Positions 1 through 6,708 of a stretch of 8,625 nt of DNA are shown one piece after another. Location of the stretch: the NCBI GenBank assembly GCA_016932145.1, contig JAFGDI010000266.1, forward strand, positions 1-8,625, read 5' to 3'. Position 1 is the stretch's first letter. Every line of letters begins with the position of its first letter. The translations under genes were made by a program, and so were the position numbers. The notes under the pieces are model-generated. The model saw only the letters and a list, made by a program, of their open reading frames with translations. It searched no databases and was not told the DNA's origin. This DNA is from Sedimentisphaerales bacterium. Its GTDB lineage: Bacteria > Planctomycetota > Phycisphaerae > Sedimentisphaerales > SM23-30.

Positions 1-2006
1 ATGGTTTGTATGCTGATGCTACAAATCTGCCGAGTTTTTCCGCTGCTGGAAATGGGCCTCTGGGTTATGGTATTTGTGCCCAGTTTACGCCCAATCAGTG
101 CCTTTATACTAACAGTCCGGCACTGGATAATTTTTCCACAGATACCTGGACAGTTGAATTCTCATTCAATCTTTCCAGTGTCGGCGGCTGGCTGACCATG
201 ATAGGCAGAGATTATTTATCATCTTCGGCGTCAGCAATGTATATTCAGAAAGCAGATGAGACCAGCAGGTTGCGCCTCACTTATCGCACTGTTGGCGAGG
301 AATTGGTTAGTTGTGATTCTAATCTGACTCCTGTTGCCAATACCTGGTACAGAGTTGCAATTGTGCAAAATGTAAATATTATCACATTCTATGTTGATAA
401 GCTCGATGGTAATGGTTATGTTCTTGATTCAACCTTTGATATGGATGCTCTGGGTACATCCGGAGCAGATCATTCCTGTCTGGCGGGTAAGTGGTCATTT
501 GGCCGCGGTATGTATAATAGTGGTAATGGCGACTGGATCACTGGTATGCTCGGTGAAGTGCGTATAAGTGATACCGCTTTGACTGAGGCAGAGCTGCTTA
601 ATAATTCATCTGAGTTTGCTTTCCCCAGCCCATCATATCGGGAAACAAATGTAGATGTAAATGCTGATCTGAGCTGGTCAACTGCTAATCCCTCAGCTAC
701 TGCCTATTCATACAATGTATATTTCACGGATGATCCTAATACTATTGACCCGAACAATACCACCGCAACACCGGTTTCAGTTCAGACCAAGTCTTATGAC
801 CTGCCGGTTCTGGGTTATTCCAAGGGTTACGGCTGGCGTGTTGATGTTGTTAAGACAGCCGGTGCAACCCCTGTAACGGGCCCGGTTATGTTATTTACAA
901 CTGCCGATGCTGTGGTTTCTATAACTGGTCAGCCGGTAGGTGTTGTTGCTGCTCCTGATGCTACTTTCACAGTTACTACCATTTCAGCTACTGACTTTGC
1001 CTGGTTCAAAGATGGTGATGCTGTTGCTCTGGCTGATGGTGTATTGCCAAGTGGTGCCGTTGTTTCTGGAGCAACTACCCGTAACCTGACTATTTCAGGT
1101 GCAACTCTGGCAGAGGAAGGCCAGTATTATTGTGTGGCCTCAAATGCCACATTCTCAGCTGAGAGTGACAAAGCCTATTTGTGGACACCGCGTCTTATGG
1201 GTTACTGGAAATTTGAGGGTAACCTGACAGATTCAGTAGCTACAGAAGTAACCGGCGTGCCAACTCATGATGGCGAACTGGGTGAAAACACCCTTACCAC
1301 AGGTGATGGTATAATGGTTTATGCCTCAAGTGATGAAGCTGCCGGTTTTGCTGGTGATGCTGCTAAATTTACAGGCGACAGTGACTTTGTGGCTATCGAT
1401 GGTGATTTCTTTAACTTCTATCGTGAAGGTATGACCGTTAACTTCTGGATGAAGACAAATGTTGTCTCTGGCTGGCATTTGCCGATAAGTAAGCTGGATG
1501 CCGGTACTGCCGGTTGGTTGCTGGGTAGTGATACTGCTGGCGGCTATATTGAAAGTGCTATTATTGAGACTGCCAGCGGCAGGGCTTATGGTCCTGAGGT
1601 TGACACAGCAGACCTTAACTGGCATATGTTTACTCTGACCTACGATGCAGCCAGTGATCTACTGTCACTTTATGTTGATGGTGATCAGGGTGCGACATTA
1701 AGTATCAATCTGGCTAATTACGCTTTGCCAACCTCTCCGCTATCTGTGGGTGGTCGTGCCGGCGAAAACTCAGTTGATGCCTATATAGATGAGCTGGAGA
1801 TATACAGCTATGCCCTTACTCCGACAGAGGTTGCAGTTAAGTACACTGATCTGGTGCCGGGCAGTTTTGTCTGTGTAGAAGATCCTGATAATGCCTTGTT
1901 ATATGACAATAACGGCGATTGCCGGGTGAATATAGCAGATTTTGCAATGTTTGCTCTGGAATGGCTGGATTGTCAGCGTTACCCGGCATCATCATGTCAA
2001 TGGTGA
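1..2006 (+). CDS. Multidomain LamG/FN3/Ig surface protein with C-terminal dockerin-like loop (5' partial)
   Basis: The reading frame enters from the left edge (first whole codon at 3) and stops at 2004-2006, where TGA is followed by two in-frame TAA codons. The true start and signal peptide lie outside the window; the TTG at 6 is only an internal Leu codon. Counting from the codon at 6, residues 1-200 are a LamG/concanavalin-A-like sandwich (TWTVEFSF, WSFGRGMYNSGNGDW, GEVRISDTALTEAELL). Residues 207-300 look like a fibronectin III module, and 303-393 like an Ig module (FAWFKDG, then EEGQYYCVAS; the first Ig Cys is absent). Residues 396-614 form a second LamG (LMGYWKFEGNLTDS, DELEIYSYALTPTEV). 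Residues 630-655 hold one dockerin-like calcium loop (DNNGDCRVNIADF, then a WLDC helix end), and the protein ends in CQW. No catalytic residues of a known glycosidase family are visible in this part. Inference: exported, carbohydrate-binding or adhesive, with the tail used for attachment or sorting. Confidence 0.85.
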   Translation, partial: GLYADATNLPSFSAAGNGPLGYGICAQFTPNQCLYTNSPALDNFSTDTWTVEFSFNLSSVGGWLTMIGRDYLSSSASAMYIQKADETSRLRLTYRTVGEELVSCDSNLTPVANTWYRVAIVQNVNIITFYVDKLDGNGYVLDSTFDMDALGTSGADHSCLAGKWSFGRGMYNSGNGDWITGMLGEVRISDTALTEAELLNNSSEFAFPSPSYRETNVDVNADLSWSTANPSATAYSYNVYFTDDPNTIDPNNTTATPVSVQTKSYDLPVLGYSKGYGWRVDVVKTAGATPVTGPVMLFTTADAVVSITGQPVGVVAAPDATFTVTTISATDFAWFKDGDAVALADGVLPSGAVVSGATTRNLTISGATLAEEGQYYCVASNATFSAESDKAYLWTPRLMGYWKFEGNLTDSVATEVTGVPTHDGELGENTLTTGDGIMVYASSDEAAGFAGDAAKFTGDSDFVAIDGDFFNFYREGMTVNFWMKTNVVSGWHLPISKLDAGTAGWLLGSDTAGGYIESAIIETASGRAYGPEVDTADLNWHMFTLTYDAASDLLSLYVDGDQGATLSINLANYALPTSPLSVGGRAGENSVDAYIDELEIYSYALTPTEVAVKYTDLVPGSFVCVEDPDNALLYDNNGDCRVNIADFAMFALEWLDCQRYPASSCQW

Positions 2007-2019
2007 TAATAACTTCTCT

Positions 2020-2041
2020 ACGCATATAATTGATTATGCGT
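2020..2041. repeat. Short inverted repeat after the stop codon
   Basis: ACGCATA (2020-2026) and TATGCGT (2035-2041) form a perfect 7-bp stem with an 8-base loop. It lies between the triple stop and the stronger terminator hairpin. It has no T run of its own, so it is probably a 3'-UTR stem protecting the transcript rather than a second terminator. Function is a guess. Confidence 0.4.
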
Positions 2042-2053
2042 AAGCAACTTAAG

Positions 2054-2101
2054 ACCACTTCGCCAATAATGGTGTTTATTATTGGCAGAAGTGGTTTTTT
2101 T
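2054..2101 (+). terminator. Rho-independent terminator of the LamG protein gene
   Basis: ACCACTTCG (2054-2062) plus CCAATAAT (2063-2070) pairs with ATTATTGG (2078-2085) plus C and GAAGTGGT (2086-2095). This gives a 17-bp stem with one bulged A (2087) and a 7-base loop. It runs straight into seven T (2095-2101). The hairpin begins 47 bases after the stop codon, so the LamG gene and the GH51 gene are probably separate transcription units. Confidence 0.85.
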
Positions 2102-2166
2102 ATTGGTGTAAGTTCAGGTTTAATCAGAAATTAACCAAAAAAATGCAAAATAAACTTCGGGAACAA

Positions 2167-2195
2167 ACATACCCAATGTTATAATTGAGGTATGT
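2167..2195 (+). promoter_or_regulatory. Candidate GH51 promoter: TATAAT box enclosed by a dyad
   Basis: A perfect -10 hexamer TATAAT lies at 2180-2185, about 58 bases before the start codon. The -35 match is poor (TTCGGG, 2156-2161, 18-base spacer). The box overlaps an interrupted palindrome: ACATACC (2167-2173) matches GGTATGT (2189-2195), and CAAT (2174-2177) matches ATTG (2184-2187), with one extra A (2188) and a 6-base centre. A weak -35 plus a dyad over the -10 and predicted +1 fits regulated transcription, for example a substrate-controlled repressor or activator. That is inference; no regulator gene is in the window. Confidence 0.5.
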
Positions 2196-2232
2196 GTAGT
2201 GTATGAGTTTCAGTTTCAGTCAGAATGTTCAC

Positions 2233-2238
2233 AGGAGG
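2233..2238 (+). promoter_or_regulatory. Ribosome binding site fixing the GH51 start at 2244
   Basis: AGGAGG sits five bases before the ATG at 2244. It decides the start against an in-frame GTG at 2199, which has no Shine-Dalgarno sequence and would put 15 polar residues in front of a good signal peptide. Confidence 0.85.
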
Positions 2239-2243
2239 ACAAG

Positions 2244-5200
2244 ATGTCATTAAGAAATTTTCGTGTATCATTGAGTATGTTCGTATTAGTAGTGTTCGCA
2301 CTGTTAAGTTCGACTTTGTCGGCGGCGACAGTATTGCATTGGAATTTTGAAGATGGCACTCCTGGTACAGAAGCCTATGGCACATATTTCGGGCGGGTAG
2401 GTTCTCTGGATCTATCCGGTAATGGTTATGGTTTTTATGCCTGGAATGCCGATAATGGTCCTTCTTTTTCGGCCCTGGGCAATTCACCCGATGGTCAGGG
2501 CATGTCAGTAGTATTTGATGGTACAGAAGATGGCTATCAGCAGTCGGCAGATTTTATAGCCTGGTCACCGGAAGTCTGGACAATTGAGATATCATTCAAA
2601 CTTGATGTTGCAGGCAGCCTCAAGACCCTTATAGGCAAAGATGGCTCTGCCGGGCTCAGTGATAGCAGGCTGGCTGCTTTTTATCTTCAGGCAGATGGTG
2701 CAGGTAGTATAAAGCTGCAATATGCAACAGTTTCAGGAGAATTGCTGGAACTTGTAACTGGCTATGTCCCTCAGGCGGGTCAATGGTACAATCTGGTAGT
2801 TCGTTGTAATGGCGATATGGTCGATATTAACATAGATGCGATGGATGGTAACGGTTTTGTTGAGATTGGCAGTTATGATATTGATGCTCTTGGCTTTGGC
2901 GATGTGGATCACAGCTTTGTCGCCACAGGTGTCTGGACCTTTGGTCGGGGCTGGTATAACAATGGCAATACCGATTTTATTGTTGGGGCTATTGATGATG
3001 TTCGCTTCAGTGACAGCTTTGTGGCAATGAATGACCTGCTCTGGTATGTGCCGGTGCAGATAAGTGAAACACAGAGCCGGACGGTTCTTTATACTACAGA
3101 TCTGGCCCATACTGATGATTATTATATCAGTTTGCTTCAGCAGCCACAGGCTGATGTGGCCGTTACGGTAGTAGTGCCGGAAGGTATAGATGCAGGTAAT
3201 GGCAGTGGCGAGCCGGTAGTGGTGAATTTTACGCCGGCTAACTGGAACATTTCTCGTAAGGTAACATTAAGTATAGCTGATGCCGGTTATGATTTTGCTG
3301 CTTACGAGCTGGTCAGTCATAGTGTAACAAGTGCAGATCCATCTTATGCTGATAAGCGGGTTGGCTCAGTTAAGGCTTATGTGTTTGATGATTCCTGCGG
3401 TGTCTGGGGTTATCTGGGCAGTGATTATAACTTTGACTGCACGATAGATCTGGCTGATTTCTCTGTTCTGGCAGCTCTCTGGATGGCAGCGGAGAAGCCT
3501 TTCGCTCTTGATGAGCTGGCTGGTGACTGGCTCAGTAATACAATGAGTTATGAGCAGGATAATTTCACCCGTTCGATACAGGTTGCCGATGATCCGTTTT
3601 ATATTAATACTGGTAATGTGGTTAATACTATTCACCCCTTTGTTTATGGTCAGTTCTATGAGCATATTTATCATTCTGCCAATGGCGGTCTGTGGGGCGA
3701 GCTTGTCTGGAATCGCAGTTTTGAGATGAACAACGGTACAGGCGGGGGAGTATGGACCATAGAAAACGGAAATGAACTGGTCCAGTCTTCTAATTCAACT
3801 AATGTAATTCTGAATTTCGGTGATAAGAGCTGGTCGCAATATGAATTGACCATGGAGGCCCGAAAGGACAGCGGCTCAGAAGGATTCCTTATTGAATTTC
3901 TTTCTGATGATAACAATTATTACTGGCTTAATCTGGGCGGCTGGAATAACACTCAGCATGCTATTGAAAAGGCGATCAATGGCAGCCGCAGTAATGTTTC
4001 TACAGTGTCCGGCTCTATGAATACTGGTCAGTGGTACACTGTTCGTATTCGCTGTGAAAACAATAATATCTCCGTCTGGATTGATGATGAGCAGTTATTT
4101 GACTTTACCGATAGCAGTATATATACTGCCGGTTATGTTGGTGTTGGTACCTGGTCAACCCAGAGCCGCTATCGCAACATCTCGGTAACTGATCTGTCTG
4201 ATTCTTCTGAGCTTTTTGCAGGTGTTCCGGCATTGCCTTATTCTCAGAGTGTAGTTGATTTCTGGCAGTCATTTGGTAATGTTACAACCAGTTGGAATGC
4301 AACGGAAGCGGTTAATGATGATTATAGTATCAGTCTGGTAACCGCTACCGGTGATTCAGGTATCATTCAAGATAACTTCAAGTTTATTGGCCAGAATTAT
4401 ACCGGCTCATTCTGGGCCAAAGGCTCTGTTGCCGCCGGTCTTGCCGTTGAGTTTCTTGATGGTGATACGGTAATCGGTCAGGATATTATTGGAGCTGTGG
4501 CTTCGGGCTGGTCGGAGTATGCTTATAGTATTATTCCTTCAGCAGCAACAGATTCCGGTTCGTTGCGGATCAGATTGCTTGGTCCTGGTTCTCTTATGCT
4601 TGACCAGGTAAGCCTTATGGGGCAGGATTCTCTGGCAACCGGCGGTTATCGTCCAGACCTGCTGGAAGCGGTTAATGACTTGCGGGCTCCGATCATTCGC
4701 TGGCCGGGCGGCTGCTATGCTTCAGCTTATTTCTGGAAAGATGGTATAGGTGCCCAGGTAGATCGTCATAAATTTCCGATCTATCTCTGGGAAGATCAGG
4801 ATACTAACTCTTATGGAACAGATGAATTTCTGCGTATGTGTGAGATGTATGACATAGAACCTTTGTTGGTTATTAATATAGGCATACTGAATATGACCTG
4901 TGGTGTTTCTATACCCTATAAACTTACTCCGGAACAATATATGCAGGATGCTCTGGACTGGATGGAATATTGTAATGGCGATATTACCACTACCTGGGGA
5001 GCAGTAAGGGCTGCCAATGGTCATCCCGAGCCGTATAATGTTGAATATTGGGAAATTGATAATGAAACCTGGCAGGCAGGGGCTACGGCTTATGCTGACC
5101 TGGCAGTTGAATATGCTGTTGCTTTGCGGGCCAAGGCACAGGAATTGAATTTCCCGATCAAGCTCATTGCCTGTGGTGGTGGCGATATGAATATTTCCGG

Positions 5201-5924
5201 CTGGAATACGACCGTAATCAATACCTGCGCTGCTTTGGTTGACTATATCAGCGTGCATCGCTATGAAAGCCCCAGTGCCTTTAAGTCCGGTCCACTGGCC
5301 TATGAGAATTTCCTGGTGGGCATGTCAAATCTCATTGCCAATTCGGCTAATCCCAACCTTCAGATATATATGTCAGAATGGAATGCTCAGTCTATCGACT
5401 GGCGTACCGGTCTGCATTGCGGGGCATTGCTCAATGTATTTGAACGGCAGGGGAGTTATTTTACCCTGGGCGGCCCGGCTTTATTCCTGCGTCATGTGTC
5501 TGCCGGTGACTGGAATAATGCCTTTATCAACTTTGACCATACCGGCTATTTTGTGGCCCCGAACTATATCATTATGAAGCTCTGGTGGGATCATTTTGCT
5601 CCTAACCGTCTGGAAATGACCGGCGGCGATGCTGATATAAACAGTGTGGCCACGCTCTCTGCTGATGGTCAGACCCTTTATATTAAGATGGTTAATGCTG
5701 ATCCGGAAGCAAAGTCGCTGGCATTTACCGTTGACAGCAGCTTTGTGCCGGGCAAGTGCTTCATGGAATATGTGGCCTCAGATGATATTTATGCTGCCAA
5801 TAGTCTGGCTGATAAGAATCTCATTCAGGTTCAGGCTAAAGTGCTCGGTGCTGATGATCAGACGATCCGCTTTATAGCCCCGGCTTATTCTGCCGGTGTT
5901 ATTACCGTAAAGCGTGCTGAATAA
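2244..5924 (+). CDS. Secreted GH51 alpha-L-arabinofuranosidase with LamG and internal dockerin-like module
   Basis: The 1226-residue protein should release terminal alpha-L-arabinofuranose from arabinan, arabinoxylan or similar polymers by the retaining GH51 mechanism. Residues 1-27 are a Sec signal peptide (hydrophobic core, then STLSA-A). Residues 28-268 are LamG-like and about 272-385 Calx-beta-like (FTPANWNISRKVTL). Residues 391-416 are a dockerin-like loop (DYNFDCTIDLADF), followed by a possible degenerate second helix (LDELAGDWL, 422-430). The GH51 part starts near 454 (IHPFVYGQFYEHIYHSANGG), with Glu473 at the conserved EH position. A sandwich module (about 503-650) and a CBM4/9-like module (about 665-793) follow. 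The barrel has RWPGG (819-823), the acid/base motif EIDNE (Glu941), SVHRYES (His1005) and nucleophile motif SEWN (Glu1045). A C-terminal beta-sandwich ends in PAYSAGVITVK. GGC after RWP resembles plant/Bacteroidetes-type members rather than the GGN of small cytoplasmic enzymes. It has its own promoter region and terminator. Family call is strong; the exact substrate is unknown. Confidence 0.9.
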   Translation: MSLRNFRVSLSMFVLVVFALLSSTLSAATVLHWNFEDGTPGTEAYGTYFGRVGSLDLSGNGYGFYAWNADNGPSFSALGNSPDGQGMSVVFDGTEDGYQQSADFIAWSPEVWTIEISFKLDVAGSLKTLIGKDGSAGLSDSRLAAFYLQADGAGSIKLQYATVSGELLELVTGYVPQAGQWYNLVVRCNGDMVDINIDAMDGNGFVEIGSYDIDALGFGDVDHSFVATGVWTFGRGWYNNGNTDFIVGAIDDVRFSDSFVAMNDLLWYVPVQISETQSRTVLYTTDLAHTDDYYISLLQQPQADVAVTVVVPEGIDAGNGSGEPVVVNFTPANWNISRKVTLSIADAGYDFAAYELVSHSVTSADPSYADKRVGSVKAYVFDDSCGVWGYLGSDYNFDCTIDLADFSVLAALWMAAEKPFALDELAGDWLSNTMSYEQDNFTRSIQVADDPFYINTGNVVNTIHPFVYGQFYEHIYHSANGGLWGELVWNRSFEMNNGTGGGVWTIENGNELVQSSNSTNVILNFGDKSWSQYELTMEARKDSGSEGFLIEFLSDDNNYYWLNLGGWNNTQHAIEKAINGSRSNVSTVSGSMNTGQWYTVRIRCENNNISVWIDDEQLFDFTDSSIYTAGYVGVGTWSTQSRYRNISVTDLSDSSELFAGVPALPYSQSVVDFWQSFGNVTTSWNATEAVNDDYSISLVTATGDSGIIQDNFKFIGQNYTGSFWAKGSVAAGLAVEFLDGDTVIGQDIIGAVASGWSEYAYSIIPSAATDSGSLRIRLLGPGSLMLDQVSLMGQDSLATGGYRPDLLEAVNDLRAPIIRWPGGCYASAYFWKDGIGAQVDRHKFPIYLWEDQDTNSYGTDEFLRMCEMYDIEPLLVINIGILNMTCGVSIPYKLTPEQYMQDALDWMEYCNGDITTTWGAVRAANGHPEPYNVEYWEIDNETWQAGATAYADLAVEYAVALRAKAQELNFPIKLIACGGGDMNISGWNTTVINTCAALVDYISVHRYESPSAFKSGPLAYENFLVGMSNLIANSANPNLQIYMSEWNAQSIDWRTGLHCGALLNVFERQGSYFTLGGPALFLRHVSAGDWNNAFINFDHTGYFVAPNYIIMKLWWDHFAPNRLEMTGGDADINSVATLSADGQTLYIKMVNADPEAKSLAFTVDSSFVPGKCFMEYVASDDIYAANSLADKNLIQVQAKVLGADDQTIRFIAPAYSAGVITVKRAE

Positions 5925-5950
5925 GATAAGAACTCACAATTAAAAGAGCG

Positions 5951-5994
5951 TTAATGCCGGAGCCGGAAATAGCCAGCTCCGGCATTAATATTTT
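5951..5994. terminator. Bidirectional terminator between convergent genes
   Basis: TTAATGCCGGAGC (5951-5963) and GCTCCGGCATTAA (5976-5988) form a perfect 13-bp stem with a 12-base loop. TATTTT follows on the plus strand. On the minus strand the hairpin leads into CGCTCTTTTAATT. It starts 26 bases after the GH51 stop and lies just beyond the stop of the convergent TPR gene, so it can serve both. Confidence 0.8.
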
Positions 5995-5999
5995 AAACC

Positions 6000-6464
6000 T
6001 TATAGCTCGCCGGGTACGAAATCCAGTGTGATTGGCTTTTGAGGATATGAACCGGAGAGATAGCATAGTTTCTCCCAAAAATTCAGTCCTTTAGCCCAGT
6101 TTTTAATGGCACGCTTTAATTGGCAGACCTGTGGGCAGGTCTTTTCATTCAGGCTTGTCAGTACCGAAATGGCTCCAGATTTTTTATTAGCCATGATCAT
6201 TGCTGTGGCAAAGTTTATCTGGTATGATACCGGGGTGTCCTGAGGGATACAGATATTCCCCTGAAATACTATCTCTTTTAATACTGAAATGGCCTCTTCA
6301 TATTGCCCCAGCCGGATGAGGCATACCCCTCTGATATTGTCCAGTTGGTGGTTTCTTTTGCCAGTTTTCTTAAGGTATTGTAAGGCTTCCTGGTATTTGC
6401 CCTGCTCTAAGAGTTCACGAGTGTGTAATGTGATTTCCTGGTCTTTGATATTATCTGATTGCAT
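6000..6464 (-). CDS. Small TPR-repeat protein
   Basis: This 154-residue protein has no signal peptide or membrane segment, so it is probably cytoplasmic. Helical repeats of TPR type are visible: residues about 12-33 (ELLEQGKYQEALQYLKK), 41-64 (IRGVCLIRLGQYEEAISVLKEI), and a divergent third unit at 78-105 (YQINFATAMIMANKKSGAISVL). A basic helical region (115-130, LKRAIKNWAKGLNFW) follows, and the tail is ITLDFVPGEL. I recall short planctomycete TPR proteins with the same plan and tail, but cannot verify this here. TPR units normally bind other proteins; the partner is unknown. The ATG at 6462-6464 is supported by CCGGAG eight bases upstream. The gene converges on the GH51 gene and shares its terminator, and nothing links it to sugar degradation. 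Confidence 0.85.
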   Translation of the reverse strand: MQSDNIKDQEITLHTRELLEQGKYQEALQYLKKTGKRNHQLDNIRGVCLIRLGQYEEAISVLKEIVFQGNICIPQDTPVSYQINFATAMIMANKKSGAISVLTSLNEKTCPQVCQLKRAIKNWAKGLNFWEKLCYLSGSYPQKPITLDFVPGEL

Positions 6465-6472
6465 AATTATAA

Positions 6473-6478
6473 CTCCGG
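6473..6478 (-). promoter_or_regulatory. Ribosome binding site of the TPR gene
   Basis: On the minus strand CCGGAG lies eight bases before the ATG at 6464. This supports that start. Confidence 0.65.
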
Positions 6479-6482
6479 ATAA

Positions 6483-6590
6483 ATGTTATTGGTTGCCCCT
6501 GACAGCGGTATTTGGCAGTAGGCTTTGAATACACCGATATCTTGATGTTATTGGTAACCATCAAGAGCGGAGCATTTGTAAATACTCTGC
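6483..6590. repeat. Repeat-rich leader upstream of the TPR gene
   Basis: The 11-mer ATGTTATTGGT occurs twice in the same orientation, at 6483-6493 and 6545-6555. The second copy lies inside an inverted repeat: CTTGATG (6541-6547) and CATCAAG (6559-6565), extended by TTA/TAA around a TTGG loop, with one bulged C (6558). Just beyond, GAG-C-ATT (6571-6577) faces AAT-A-CTC as a weaker imperfect stem. On the minus strand this is the promoter or 5' leader region of the TPR gene. I see no convincing -35/-10 pair. A regulator-binding site or leader RNA structure is possible. Confidence 0.4.
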
Positions 6591-6607
6591 ATTAACCTTG
6601 TCAGATG

Positions 6608-6664
6608 TGAAATAAAATGAAATGTACCGGTTCACACGGATTTTCTTCGATGTGAACGGTTACA
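6608..6664 (-). terminator. Probable terminator of the small secreted-protein gene, or a pair of operator-like sites
   Basis: TTCACA (6631-6636) pairs with TGTGAA (6651-6656), and the stem continues outward to GTAC/GTTAC with bulges. On the minus strand it is followed by ATTTCATTTTATTTC (6609-6623), an interrupted T tract. It begins about 45 bases after the stop of the minus-strand gene at 6709, as expected of a terminator. Alternatively the two arms, TGTACCGGTTCACA (6623-6636) and TGTGAACGGTTACA (6651-6664), each resemble partly palindromic LacI-family operators, about 29 bp centre to centre. Confidence 0.45.
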
Positions 6665-6708
6665 AATGAAATAAGAATGAATAGCGGGGCGATTACCCCA
6701 TCCGGAGT

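Noticed and set aside
1..195. Short frame beginning at the ATG at position 1
   Set aside because: It lies in another frame across the LamG module, which continues from upstream with clear homology to the GH51 protein's LamG. The ATG is chance.
2199..2243. GTG start at 2199 extending the GH51 protein by 15 residues
   Set aside because: No Shine-Dalgarno sequence precedes it. The AGGAGG lies inside the extension, and the added residues would displace the signal peptide from the N-terminus.
4722..5258. 178-residue open frame on the minus strand inside the GH51 catalytic domain
   Set aside because: It is antisense to the conserved barrel motifs and resembles no family; no ribosome site or promoter supports it.
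6513..6528. Sigma-54-like TGGCAG...TTTGA on the plus strand
   Set aside because: The second element does not fit TTGCA at the required spacing, and no plus-strand gene follows for more than 700 bases.
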